DNA of 64,000 bases from Actinomycetes bacterium (GTDB lineage: Bacteria; Actinomycetota; Actinomycetes; Nanopelagicales; Nanopelagicaceae), in assembly GCA_947383695.1 (NCBI GenBank), contig OX376642.1:682001-746000 (forward strand). The letters are read 5' to 3'. This document shows, piece by piece, positions 51,509 through 59,674 of this stretch. The number at the start of each line of letters is the position of its first letter. The stretch's first letter is position 1. The notes below the pieces were generated by a model. That model did no database searches, was not told the origin of the DNA, and was given only the letters and a program-made list of their open reading frames with translations. The translations under genes were made by a program, and so were the position numbers.

Positions 51509-51883
51509 TCAAGCGGTAATTTCGCCGTACTGAGCAGCTGAAAGAAGGTCGCTTGGTGCTGCTGCGACCTCGATCTTTGCCAACCACCCTGCTCCATATG
51601 GATCGGAGTTGATTGTTTCTGGAGAATTAGATAAGGAATCATTGATCTCAACTACTGTTCCTGTAACAGGTGCGTAAATCTCTGAAACGCTCTTTGTTGA
51701 TTCAACTTCACCACACACTTTGCCAGCAGTCACTGATTCGCCAACCTTTGGAAGTTGCACATACACAATGTCTCCCAATGCAGCTTGTGCATAATCGGTG
51801 ATTCCCATTGTGTAGGTCAGGTTTTCAGCGCTTACCCATTCATGTTCCTTGGTGTATGACAACTCATTAGGAATTGATGACAT
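51509..51883 (-). CDS. gcvH: Glycine cleavage system H protein
   Basis: Lipoyl carrier of glycine cleavage, the partner of GcvP. The 124-residue protein shows YTKEHEWV, GITDYAQAALGDIVYVQLP and GEVESTKSVSEIYAPVTG with the lipoylated lysine. ATG 51883 is chosen (GAGGAAACC before it); the open frame extends 45 codons further but lies inside the CDP-alcohol transferase gene. It overlaps that gene by 17 bases. gcvT is not in the window. Confidence 0.97.
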   Translation of the reverse strand: MSSIPNELSYTKEHEWVSAENLTYTMGITDYAQAALGDIVYVQLPKVGESVTAGKVCGEVESTKSVSEIYAPVTGTVVEINDSLSNSPETINSDPYGAGWLAKIEVAAAPSDLLSAAQYGEITA

Positions 51884-52439
51884 GGTTTCCTCGAATCTGC
51901 GAAATACCTTCGCGTGCGTAACTGATACCTGTCGAAATGTAGAGGGCAATACCCCAGATAGCAAAACTCCACCCCGCCACAAAAGCGATGCTCCCCCATG
52001 TGCCATCTGATTGAGCAAGCAAAAGGAATGGGAAGGCGTACAAGAGGTTGAAGGTTGCGGCCTTGCCTAAATAAGTGACGGTGAACGGTGGGATACCCCG
52101 ACGGTTCATGATGATTGTGATTATGGCAAGGATTACATCGCGTCCGATGATGATCGCGATCATCCATACCGGAACTATGTCGCGGATTAAAAATACGATC
52201 AGGGTTGCCAGGATGTATAAACGATCAATCGCAGGATCAGCTAACTCGCCAAAGCGGGAGGTTTGATTCCAAGCACGAGCGATCTTTCCATCAAAGTAAT
52301 CAGTTGCTCCCCCGATCGCTAGAACAACAATCGCCCACCCGTCTGCTTCTAGGGACAGGGTGAGATAGATAAATAGAGGAATGCCGAGAAAACGTAGAAA
52401 GGTGAGAGCGTTAGGAACGCTGATCACTGATGAGCTCAT
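51867..52439 (-). CDS. CDP-alcohol phosphatidyltransferase (PgsA-like)
   Basis: A 190-residue membrane enzyme with about six helices that joins a CDP-diacylglycerol headgroup to an alcohol, for example in phosphatidylglycerophosphate synthesis. The signature D-G-x2-A-R-x8-G-x3-D-x3-D is present as [19 protein letters not shown] followed by DPAIDR. Matches the Rv1822 (pgsA2) position next to gcvH-garA. Substrate cannot be read. ATG overlaps the der stop (ATGA). Confidence 0.9.
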   Translation of the reverse strand: MSSSVISVPNALTFLRFLGIPLFIYLTLSLEADGWAIVVLAIGGATDYFDGKIARAWNQTSRFGELADPAIDRLYILATLIVFLIRDIVPVWMIAIIIGRDVILAIITIIMNRRGIPPFTVTYLGKAATFNLLYAFPFLLLAQSDGTWGSIAFVAGWSFAIWGIALYISTGISYAREGISQIRGNHVINS

Positions 52440-54397
52440 TCCTTGTCGCGCTCCTTGACTCGAACCGCTACCTGAACTGGAGTTCCAGGGAATTTGAACT
52501 CCTCGCGAAGGCGACGCTCAATAAAGCGACGGTATGAGGCTTCGATCCACCCGCTGGAGAAGACCACAAACTTGGGAGGTGCGATTCCAGCCTGCGTTGC
52601 GTAGTAAACCTTTGGCTGCTTTCCGCCACGTACAGGTGGAGGTGTCGCACCAATCAGTGCACCCAAGAATGAGTTGAGCTTTGCAGTTGGAACACGACGT
52701 TCCCAACTATCTAGCGCGGTTCGTAGAGCAGGTGCCAGGCGATCTCGGTGCCAACCGGTTTTGGCCGCGATGTTTACGCGTTGGGCCCATTCAACCTGGT
52801 CTAGGTGGCGATCGATTTCGCGATCCAACTGATTGCGACGATCCTCATCAACCAAATCCCACTTATTCATAACAATCACCATCGCCTTACCGGCTTCTTC
52901 AACCATGGTGATTACACGCAAATCTTGTTCAGTGATTGGTTCTGATGCATCGAGTACGACAACAGCAACCTCGCAACGCTCTAGCGCTGTAGCTGTTCGC
53001 AATGATGCGTAGTAATCAGTACCTGAATCTTGGTTGGCACGCTTTTTTAATCCAGCGGTGTCGATAAATCTCCATGTTGATCCACCAAAAGAAAGTAATG
53101 AGTCAACTGGATCGCGGGTGGTTCCCGCTGCATCATCCACGATCGATAATGATTCTCCAGCGATTGCATTAAACAAAGATGACTTACCAACATTAGGTCG
53201 ACCGATTAATGCGACCTTGCGATAACCATCTTGGTTCTGTGCCCGTCCTACCTCTGGCAAAACATTAACGATGTGATCTAAAAGATCACCGCTTCCGCGA
53301 CCATGCAAGGCAGACACAAAACGAGGTTCGCCTAAACCTAAGCTCCACAGAGCATGCGCTTCAGCCTCTTCACGTTCGCCATCAACCTTATTACCGATCA
53401 AAATCGTAGGCTTCTTCGCCTTACGAAGATGCTGCACCAAGGTGTCATCCTCATCAAGTGCGCCAACTTGTGCGTCAACAACAAAGCACAAAACATCTGC
53501 TTCCTGCATAGCGATTTCAGATCCTGCGCTTACTTGTACCGCAATTCCATCTGGCTTTGCTTCCCAACCACCGGTATCCATAATGATGAAGCGTCGACCG
53601 CCCCATTCACATTCATACTGAACTCGGTCACGTGTTACACCAGGAGTATCTTCAACGATTGCTTCACGTCTTCCTAAGAAGCGGTTGATCAAGGTTGATT
53701 TACCAACATTAGGACGACCCAAGATTGCAACGATCGGTAAACCCAGCAAATTACGCTTCTTTAACAGCTCCCAAATGCGTTCAATGGTTTCATCTAGGTC
53801 TAAGTAGGTTGAATCAACTTCAACCGCATCGGCGGCCATTACTAATGGTGAAACAGCACGGGTTGAATCAACCGCATCTCTGTTATCCAAAGATTGCTTT
53901 ACATCAACACTCTTATCCTCTGTTTCATTTTCACGTCTTGTTGCACGTGCATCTAAATCAGCGGTCAGATAAATCTTTAAACCAGCTTCGGGTGCTACTA
54001 CAGTTCCAATGTCGCGACCTTCTACAACAATTCCACGTTCTGCTGCATCGATGATGCGATGTTGCAGATTCAGAAGTTCTCTGCGAATTTCAGGCATTGC
54101 ACTTATTCGAGAAACATTTTCAGTAACTGATGTTCCACGGATCGCATGAGTAATTTGAGTTTCACCTGCAAAAACATTTGGTGATGTCGGATCTGGAATG
54201 AACTTAATTGGATGATCTTTAATCGCTTGCAAAATAGAAAAGGCTTCTTCGCATTTGTATTCAAGAGCAAGCCAAGTAACTGCGCGATACAAAGCACCAG
54301 TGTCGAGATAATCCCAACCAGCGCGAGTTGCTATTGCTTTTGCAGTGCTTGATTTCCCAGCCCCGCTTGGGCCATCAATTGCTACGACTATGCCCAT
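52436..54397 (-). CDS. cmk-der: Fused cytidylate kinase and GTPase Der
   Basis: A 653-residue fusion. Residues 1 to about 213 are cytidylate kinase ([49 protein letters not shown]). Residues about 220-653 are Der/EngA, which helps assemble the 50S subunit: G1 [23 protein letters not shown] for the first GTPase, then [24 protein letters not shown] for the second, and a KH-like C-terminus. Such fusions are known in some actinobacteria. A TAGGCT lies six bases before the ATG. Confidence 0.96.
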   Translation of the reverse strand: MGIVVAIDGPSGAGKSSTAKAIATRAGWDYLDTGALYRAVTWLALEYKCEEAFSILQAIKDHPIKFIPDPTSPNVFAGETQITHAIRGTSVTENVSRISAMPEIRRELLNLQHRIIDAAERGIVVEGRDIGTVVAPEAGLKIYLTADLDARATRRENETEDKSVDVKQSLDNRDAVDSTRAVSPLVMAADAVEVDSTYLDLDETIERIWELLKKRNLLGLPIVAILGRPNVGKSTLINRFLGRREAIVEDTPGVTRDRVQYECEWGGRRFIIMDTGGWEAKPDGIAVQVSAGSEIAMQEADVLCFVVDAQVGALDEDDTLVQHLRKAKKPTILIGNKVDGEREEAEAHALWSLGLGEPRFVSALHGRGSGDLLDHIVNVLPEVGRAQNQDGYRKVALIGRPNVGKSSLFNAIAGESLSIVDDAAGTTRDPVDSLLSFGGSTWRFIDTAGLKKRANQDSGTDYYASLRTATALERCEVAVVVLDASEPITEQDLRVITMVEEAGKAMVIVMNKWDLVDEDRRNQLDREIDRHLDQVEWAQRVNIAAKTGWHRDRLAPALRTALDSWERRVPTAKLNSFLGALIGATPPPVRGGKQPKVYYATQAGIAPPKFVVFSSGWIEASYRRFIERRLREEFKFPGTPVQVAVRVKERDKE

Positions 54398-54403
54398 GTG
54401 ATG

Positions 54404-54409
54404 AGCCTA
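54404..54409 (-). promoter_or_regulatory. -10 element of leaderless promoter for cmk-der
   Basis: TAGGCT on the minus strand (complement of 54404-54409) is six bases before ATG 54397, inside the 15-base gap after tyrA. The gene may therefore be transcribed separately from tyrA. Confidence 0.5.
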
Positions 54410-54412
54410 CTT

Positions 54413-55477
54413 CTATTTACGAATCGGATGAACATTCCACCCGATCGAGCTTAGATGTGATGAAAGTTTGTCAGCATCACTGTGTGATAACGCCAAAGTA
54501 ATAAGCGCACTTAACTGTCCCGGCGAGTGTTCAATGTTCAAATCTTCTACGTTGACATCCATCGCGGCGCACTCATTAAAGATCGCACCTAATTGACCTG
54601 GTTTGTCATCAATGACAATAGGAAGAAATGAGTACTCGCGGGCTTTTCCGCCATGTTTACCTGGAATTAAAGCTCGTCCTGCTCGTCCTGCAGCAATTAA
54701 TCCCGCGATCTTTTCTGGATCATCCAAGGATTCAATCATTGAACCAAGATCGTTTTGTAGATTTATTAGCAATTGCTGCAGTTCAACGCGATTGGAGTAA
54801 ATAATCTCCTTCCACAGCGCCTCATCTGAACCGGCAATGCGGGTTGTATCCCGCAGCCCCTGCCCCGCTAGCTCCATCCACTCCGCAGGAGTGCCGGTTA
54901 ACTGCTTGGCGATCAGTGAGGCTGCGACCTGAGGCAGATGAGAGATCTTTGCTACCGCTCGATCATGATCTGCCGCTGAAAGCTCAATAGGTGTTGCACC
55001 CAAGAGATTGATCAGCTCTAGCACCAGATCCTTTGAGCTCTGCTCGAGATCCTGACTAGGCGTAAGTATCCAACTGCGCCCCTGGAATAAATCCGCCCGT
55101 GCAGAGGCCGCTCCGCCTATTTCACGGCCTGCCATAGGGTGGGTGGGCAAAAATCGTCTAGAGAGCGCTGAAATTGTCTTAACCTTCACTTCAACTTCAC
55201 CTTTAACACTACCAACATCTATAAATGTTGAGTGTGGGTTTAGTGCAATCTCACCCTCAATGACCATAGATAGTTGGGAGGTTGGCATTGCCAAGACAAC
55301 CAGCTCTGGATCAACGACTGTGGCTCCACCCACGAGATCATTAGCTAATGAGGCAGATGTGGGATCGGAGTCGATCATCTCAACCACTACCCCACGCTGG
55401 ATTAAGCCCAGTCCGATAGAAGTTCCGATTAATCCTGAGCCTACAACCCTGACCTTGGTGAGCTTTTCGGCAGGCAT
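54413..55477 (-). CDS. tyrA: Prephenate dehydrogenase with C-terminal ACT domain
   Basis: Converts prephenate to 4-hydroxyphenylpyruvate in tyrosine synthesis. The 354-residue protein has the NAD loop VVGSGLIGTSIGLGL, FIDVGSVKGE, FLPTHPMAGREIGG and the helix SHLPQVAAS. The last 75 residues (SFLPIVIDDKPGQLGAIF) form an ACT domain, so feedback by tyrosine is likely. The ATG shares one base with the aroH stop. G+C content is visibly higher than in genes to the left. Confidence 0.95.
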   Translation of the reverse strand: MPAEKLTKVRVVGSGLIGTSIGLGLIQRGVVVEMIDSDPTSASLANDLVGGATVVDPELVVLAMPTSQLSMVIEGEIALNPHSTFIDVGSVKGEVEVKVKTISALSRRFLPTHPMAGREIGGAASARADLFQGRSWILTPSQDLEQSSKDLVLELINLLGATPIELSAADHDRAVAKISHLPQVAASLIAKQLTGTPAEWMELAGQGLRDTTRIAGSDEALWKEIIYSNRVELQQLLINLQNDLGSMIESLDDPEKIAGLIAAGRAGRALIPGKHGGKAREYSFLPIVIDDKPGQLGAIFNECAAMDVNVEDLNIEHSPGQLSALITLALSHSDADKLSSHLSSIGWNVHPIRK

Positions 55478-55839
55478 TATTGAGCGATATCTCTGCGCAG
55501 GGCGGCGGCACCATGCAGGTAAATATGGCTTATCTGATCTGCAGCCTTTGTGCTCTCTACATGAAACATCGCCCGAATTGTTCGATTGAGCGCACCAGGG
55601 ACATCCACCTCAACTGAGCCTATTAATGGAACATTGGCAAAGCCCATCTCACGGCAGGCGGCGGCTGGAAAGGCGGCGTTGAGATCCACCGTTGATGTGA
55701 AGAAAACAGAGATCACATCCGATGGCACCAACTGATTGGCCTCAAGGATCGCAGAAACCAGCTCCTGCACACCTGCCGCGATATCGGCAGCGGTGTTAGC
55801 CGGCACTTGAATGGCTCCTCGAATAGCACGCAAACTCAT
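55477..55839 (-). CDS. aroH: Chorismate mutase, AroH type
   Basis: Converts chorismate to prephenate, immediately upstream of tyrA which uses the product. The 120-residue protein has the trimeric AroH fold signatures: LRAIRGAIQVPANTA with the catalytic Arg, FFTSTVDLNAAFPAAACREM with the Cys, and NRTIRAMFHVES with the second Arg. This form is unlike the AroQ mutase of mycobacteria. It is preceded by a -10 at six bases and an AT-rich spacer. Confidence 0.95.
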   Translation of the reverse strand: MSLRAIRGAIQVPANTAADIAAGVQELVSAILEANQLVPSDVISVFFTSTVDLNAAFPAAACREMGFANVPLIGSVEVDVPGALNRTIRAMFHVESTKAADQISHIYLHGAAALRRDIAQ

Positions 55840-55845
55840 GGGATA

Positions 55846-55851
55846 AGGGTA
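55846..55851 (-). promoter_or_regulatory. -10 element of leaderless promoter for aroH
   Basis: TACCCT (minus strand) lies six bases before the aroH ATG at 55839, at the edge of the AT-rich spacer. Confidence 0.5.
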
Positions 55852-56109
55852 CCTTTCCTCACCATTATTGGTGTGTATTTAAAACTGTATATGTCGATAA
55901 AGCCTTTAAACCGTTAAACCTGTTTACTACAATCTCACTTCTTTCAATAGTAAACATCTGCGCACTCTCCACAACTCTTATTATCGATAAATCTACAGCC
56001 AGCGCGCTATCTGAGCGTATGATTATCGATAAATTGGTAATCATTCCGATAATTAGCGATAAAATGATATACAGTTTTTTTGGTAAAAAACCGATTTATC
56101 GTAAAGAGG
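55852..56109. repeat. AT-rich intergenic region with clustered CGATAA/TTATCG motifs
   Basis: The longest gene-free stretch of the window. It contains two perfect palindromes TTATCGATAA (55981-55990, 56023-56032) and further CGATAA/TTATCG copies at 55895, 56047, 56057 (10 bases apart) and 56096. I count 39 G+C in the 120 bases 55981-56100. A T-run/A-run pair at 56075-56090 can fold back as GTTTTTT and AAAAAAC, possibly ending rluB transcription. No ORF or RNA gene is seen. The role is unknown; see findings. Confidence 0.65.
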
Positions 56110-56823
56110 TTAAATATCTAAAGCCTTTCGTAGATTCATCAACTCTGTGTCATTGAGATCTCGCCAACGTCCTTCAGGGGTATCTCCCAAGGAGATCGGT
56201 CCAAACTTGGTACGGATCAATCGAAGGACATCCACACCAACCGCCTCCATCAGCCGTCGGATAATGTGATATCGACCCTCATGAATCGAGACCTCAATCC
56301 ATCGAGGTGAGAGCTGCTTAAAAGTAAGGACTCGGCCCATTCCATCCTCTAACTCAACACCCTTAAGAAGCACCTTATCCACCCCTGTCGGTAATGGACC
56401 ATCAAATTCGATGATGTAGGTCTTCTCCAGACCAAAGGATGGGTGGGTTGCTCTAAAGGTCAGATCCCCATCATTGGTGAGCAAAATAAGCCCCTCAGAG
56501 TCCTTATCTAGACGCCCCACATGGAACAGACGCTCCTTGCGAAGGTCGATGAAATCATCCAGCGATGGGCGACCCTCCGGGTCAAACATCGTAGACAAAA
56601 CACCCTTAGGTTTATGAAGTGCAAGATAAGACTTAGTCAAAGTTCGAGTAATTGTCTCACCATCAACCATGACTTTATCTTTTTCAGGGTCAAATTTGCT
56701 GCCCATCTCACGTACGGTGATTCCATTGACGGTCACTCGACCAGATTCGATTAATTCATCAGCACCGCGACGGCTTGTGATTCCAGCATCTGCGATGATC
56801 TTGTTAAGCCTCATTTGGGCCAT
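56110..56823 (-). CDS. rluB: 23S rRNA pseudouridine synthase, RsuA/RluB family
   Basis: Isomerises a uridine in rRNA. The 237-residue protein has an N-terminal S4 domain (MRLNKIIADAGITSRRGADE) and the catalytic domain with HKPKGVLSTMFDPEGRPSL and the active-site Asp in VGRLDKDSEGLILLTNDGDL. Length and motif order are normal. It stands next to scpB as in mycobacteria. The ribosome binding site GGGAGGA is inside a predicted hairpin (56830-56848). The stop is TAA at 56110, followed by the AT-rich spacer. Confidence 0.95.
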   Translation of the reverse strand: MAQMRLNKIIADAGITSRRGADELIESGRVTVNGITVREMGSKFDPEKDKVMVDGETITRTLTKSYLALHKPKGVLSTMFDPEGRPSLDDFIDLRKERLFHVGRLDKDSEGLILLTNDGDLTFRATHPSFGLEKTYIIEFDGPLPTGVDKVLLKGVELEDGMGRVLTFKQLSPRWIEVSIHEGRYHIIRRLMEAVGVDVLRLIRTKFGPISLGDTPEGRWRDLNDTELMNLRKALDI

Positions 56824-56829
56824 GGCTAT

Positions 56830-56848
56830 CCTCCCGACAGTCAGGAGG
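56830..56848 (-). promoter_or_regulatory. Hairpin covering the rluB ribosome binding site
   Basis: Minus-strand RNA CCUCCUGA-CUG-UCGGGAGG folds into an eight-pair stem (one G-U) with a three-base loop. Its 3' arm contains the GGGAGG ribosome binding site six bases before the rluB ATG. The 5' arm is an exact anti-Shine-Dalgarno. Confidence 0.55.
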
Positions 56849-56865
56849 TAAGGGTAGCGGAAGAG

Positions 56866-57426
56866 CTAGTCGGTTAGCGAATCGAGGATCTCATCCAAGC
56901 CATCGAGATCAGGTAGGTATGGAGCAAGCGCTGGAAGATCCTCAAGAGAGTTCAAGCCAAGCCGTTCCAAAAAGTAGCTGGTGGTCTTGTACAGAATCGC
57001 TCCAGTCTCATGTTCAAGCCCCGACTCCTCCACTAGACCACGGGTCACCAGGGTCTTCATAACCGCTTCAACATTTACTCCACGGATTGCTGAAACTCGG
57101 GCGCGAGATACAGGTTGGCGGTAGGCGATCACTGACAAGGTCTCCAACGCCGCCTGCGTCAGGCGGGATTGCTGGCCATCTAATACAAACTTCTCAACCG
57201 CCGCTGAATAGGAAGGGTGGCTGTAGAAACGCCATCCCCCATTGATCTTACGAAGAGCAAAGCCGCGTTCCTCATAGGAGCCTTCTAGCGTTGCCAGCGC
57301 TGCTTCAATCTCCTCAACGGGACGCTCTAGAACCTGAGCCAGAACGAGCTCGGTGACCGGCTCATCCACGACCATCAGGATCGCCTCGATGGAACGTTCA
57401 ACTTCTACATTAGACATTTTTGCCAC
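56866..57426 (-). CDS. scpB: Segregation and condensation protein B
   Basis: Winged-helix subunit of the SMC-ScpAB condensin. The 186-residue protein has VERSIEAILMVVDEPVTELVLAQVL at the start, ALRKINGGWRFYSHPSY, and SRLTQAALETLSVIAYRQPVSRARVSAIRGVNVEAVM. Overlaps scpA by 17 bases. Upstream, the region 56.9-58.3 kb is richer in G+C than most of the window. Confidence 0.95.
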   Translation of the reverse strand: MAKMSNVEVERSIEAILMVVDEPVTELVLAQVLERPVEEIEAALATLEGSYEERGFALRKINGGWRFYSHPSYSAAVEKFVLDGQQSRLTQAALETLSVIAYRQPVSRARVSAIRGVNVEAVMKTLVTRGLVEESGLEHETGAILYKTTSYFLERLGLNSLEDLPALAPYLPDLDGLDEILDSLTD

Positions 57427-58294
57427 TTTCTGTCGAGTCTTCCATCTCTAAAACCACGGGTATATCAAACTCATCGGTGATCTCAACCTCGCCCTCAAGG
57501 GAGCCGGTCCATCGAATATGGAGCTCGCCCAGGGCTACAACCTGGTCAAACCGCAAAACACCTTGACGGTAGAGATCTAGCAGCGCGAGGAAGCGTGCCA
57601 CAACAACCAGGGTGCTATCGGCATCTGAGATCAGATTTCTAAAGCTCAAGGATTTGGAGTGGCGCAACGCCTCAACAACCCGCTTTGACTCCTCTGTGAC
57701 GCTCACAAGCGGCATATGGAGGTGCTCTACCGCGACGACCGGGGAAACCTTAGGGGTCAACACACGCTCCGCGATAGCGGCAAAGCGCTGGGCGCCCACG
57801 CCGATCAGCACCTCAGGCAGCAGACTGGCTAGCGCTGGATCTAGCGCCACAACACGTGGGAAGGATTTATCAGCGGCCAGAATGCGCTCGCCAAAGGTCG
57901 CTGCGATCTCCTTGAAGGCTCGGTACTGAAGTAGTCGGGCAAAGAGCAGATCGCGGGCCTCAAGGAGGGCTAGATCCTCCTCATCCTCAACCTCTCCGCT
58001 TGGAAGAAGTCTCGCCGCTTTAAGATCCAGAAGGGTCGCAGCGACAACGAGAAACTCAGTTGCTTGATCTAGATCCCAACCCGCACCCGATGCTTCAAGC
58101 TCGCGGATAAAGGAGATGAACTCATCGGTGACGATGCTTAAAGCCACCTCAGTGACATCCATCTTGTGGCGCGAAATCAGCTGGAGCAGTAGATCAAAGG
58201 GTCCATCAAAGTTAGCTAGATGAACGGAGAAACCACCCGAGGAAGGGTTTACATCGCTATTTTCCTCGATCGCGGTATCTGGAGCTAAAGCCAT
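57410..58294 (-). CDS. scpA: Segregation and condensation protein A
   Basis: Kleisin that bridges SMC heads. The 294-residue protein has FSVHLANFDGPFDLLLQLI, ISRHKMDVTEVALSIVTDEF and ATEFLVVAATLLDLKAARLLP near the N-terminus, and a C-terminal winged helix. The ATG has a TAAGGT six bases upstream (leaderless). I count 79 G+C in the 120 bases 57721-57840, much above neighbouring parA. The order parA-scpA-scpB-rluB-cmk matches mycobacteria. Confidence 0.94.
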   Translation of the reverse strand: MALAPDTAIEENSDVNPSSGGFSVHLANFDGPFDLLLQLISRHKMDVTEVALSIVTDEFISFIRELEASGAGWDLDQATEFLVVAATLLDLKAARLLPSGEVEDEEDLALLEARDLLFARLLQYRAFKEIAATFGERILAADKSFPRVVALDPALASLLPEVLIGVGAQRFAAIAERVLTPKVSPVVAVEHLHMPLVSVTEESKRVVEALRHSKSLSFRNLISDADSTLVVVARFLALLDLYRQGVLRFDQVVALGELHIRWTGSLEGEVEITDEFDIPVVLEMEDSTESGKNV

Positions 58295-58300
58295 GAGCGC

Positions 58301-58306
58301 ACCTTA
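58301..58306 (-). promoter_or_regulatory. -10 element of leaderless promoter for scpA
   Basis: TAAGGT (minus strand) lies six bases before the scpA ATG at 58294, divergent to the parA promoter. Confidence 0.5.
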
Positions 58307-58314
58307 CTTCACGC

Positions 58315-58343
58315 TTGCCTGTTTTCTGTGTACCGCATAGGCT
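58315..58343 (+). promoter_or_regulatory. Classical -35/-10 promoter of parA
   Basis: TTGCCT (58315-58320), a 17-base spacer and TAGGCT (58338-58343). The transcript would start near 58350, leaving a leader of about 24 bases that holds the AGAGG ribosome binding site. It is the clearest two-box promoter in the window, unlike the leaderless type. Confidence 0.6.
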
Positions 58344-58373
58344 CTTTGCTATATCAGGAAAGAGGTTTGAAGA

Positions 58374-59258
58374 TTGAACGCTAAATCGACAATTGCAGAA
58401 GATGTTGCAACAACATCAACCCTGCTGGGTACCGCTGCAAAGAGCTTTCCTACTCCAGCTGCATTAACGGAGCATGGCAATGCCAAGGTGATCTCGATCT
58501 TCAACCAAAAGGGTGGAGTCGGAAAGACAACTAGCACAATCAACCTTGGTGCAGCTCTGGCTGAAATGGACCGTCGAGTTTTGCTCGTCGACTTCGATCC
58601 TCAAGGCGGCCTATCACTTGGTCTTGGCGTTAACGCTCACTCCCTTCCATTGGAACAAACTGTTTACTACGCATTGATGACACCAACAGCAAATGTTGAT
58701 GAGATTGTTTTGAAATCCTCAGTTCCTGGATTGGATTTCCTACCTGCTAACCGCGATCTTGGTACAGCAGAAACAACCTTGGGCGCTGAAATCGGTGGAC
58801 AGCAATACCTTAAGCGCGCTTTGGCCCCACTTCGCGATTACTACGATGTAATTTTGATTGATTGCCAGCCAACAATGGGTCAATTAACGATCAACGCTTT
58901 GGTTGCATCTCAAGAGGTAATTGTTCCAATGCAGTGTGAATACTTTGCATTGCATGGATTTATTGAACTCAAGGGCAATCTAGATAAGGTGAAGAACTTC
59001 CTGAACCCAGAACTTCGTCTCATTGGAATTTTGGCAACAATGTATGACAAGAAGACTTCACACAACCGTCAGGTATTAGAACGCATCCTTGAACAGTTCC
59101 CAGAAGATGTTTTTGAAACAATTATCGCTAAGACAATTCGTTTCCCAGAAACAACTGTTGTTGGCGAACCAATCACAACGTATGCAACATCTTCAGGTGG
59201 CGCCGCTTCATACCGCCGTCTTGCCCGAGAACTAATCGCCAGAGGAGGCGCACGATGA
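58374..59258 (+). CDS. ParA/Soj family partition ATPase (Rv1708 type)
   Basis: A 294-residue ATPase that binds DNA non-specifically when ATP is bound. The deviant Walker A loop is KGGVGKTTS (about residue 46); LLVDFDPQGGLSLGLG, LIDCQPTMGQLTINAL and a C-terminal ATYMDKKTSHNRQV-like region match ParA (here TMYDKKTSHNRQV). It is a second ParA, beside scpAB, not the origin-linked parAB. The start is TTG 58374 with AGAGG nine bases upstream; no ATG is available nearby. The stop overlaps the next ATG. Confidence 0.92.
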   Translation: MNAKSTIAEDVATTSTLLGTAAKSFPTPAALTEHGNAKVISIFNQKGGVGKTTSTINLGAALAEMDRRVLLVDFDPQGGLSLGLGVNAHSLPLEQTVYYALMTPTANVDEIVLKSSVPGLDFLPANRDLGTAETTLGAEIGGQQYLKRALAPLRDYYDVILIDCQPTMGQLTINALVASQEVIVPMQCEYFALHGFIELKGNLDKVKNFLNPELRLIGILATMYDKKTSHNRQVLERILEQFPEDVFETIIAKTIRFPETTVVGEPITTYATSSGGAASYRRLARELIARGGAR

Positions 59259-59671
59259 CACGCAGAGCAAACCTTCCAGGTGCAGATGAACTTTTCCGTT
59301 CAACCGCACCAGCATTGAGTGCAGTCCCTGCACAAAGTTCTCAAGAGGTTGCAGCACCGTTAGTGCCACCTGCAATTGCGACTCCAAAAGCTGCTTCTTC
59401 AAAGAAGGGTGTCCGCACAATTGCACGTCGACGTGTAACAACTGTTGACCGCTCCCCTTCAGGACGTGAACGTCATGATGAAAAAATCACTGTGTACTTA
59501 TCTCCAGATGAGTTATTTGATCTTGATCAGGCCCGCCTGCAACTTCGTGGTGACCTTGGTTTAGCTGTTGATCGCGGTCGCATCGTTCGCGAATCAATCG
59601 CCGTAATCATCGCTGATCTGGAAGCCAAGGGCGATCAAAGCATCTTGGCGCGCAGACTTCGCGGTCAGTAA
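59255..59671 (+). CDS. Ribbon-helix-helix-like protein paired with ParA
   Basis: A 138-residue protein with a low-complexity N-terminal 60 residues (rich in Ala, Pro, Ser) and a basic linker (ARRRV). The C-terminal 60 residues read like a ribbon-helix-helix DNA-binding domain: beta-strand KITVYLSPDELFDLDQARL, then DRGRIVRESIAVIIADLE. Overlaps parA by four bases (ATGA), so both are made together. It has no ParB nuclease or helix-turn-helix domain. It is probably the DNA-binding partner of the ParA; its site is unknown. Confidence 0.78.
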   Translation: MTRRANLPGADELFRSTAPALSAVPAQSSQEVAAPLVPPAIATPKAASSKKGVRTIARRRVTTVDRSPSGRERHDEKITVYLSPDELFDLDQARLQLRGDLGLAVDRGRIVRESIAVIIADLEAKGDQSILARRLRGQ

Positions 59672-59674
59672 TCT

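Noticed and set aside
55852-56109. parS sites or DnaA-box cluster (origin)
   Set aside because: No TGTTTCACGTGAAACA-like parS and no TTNTCCACA boxes; strand bias places the region near the terminus, not the origin.
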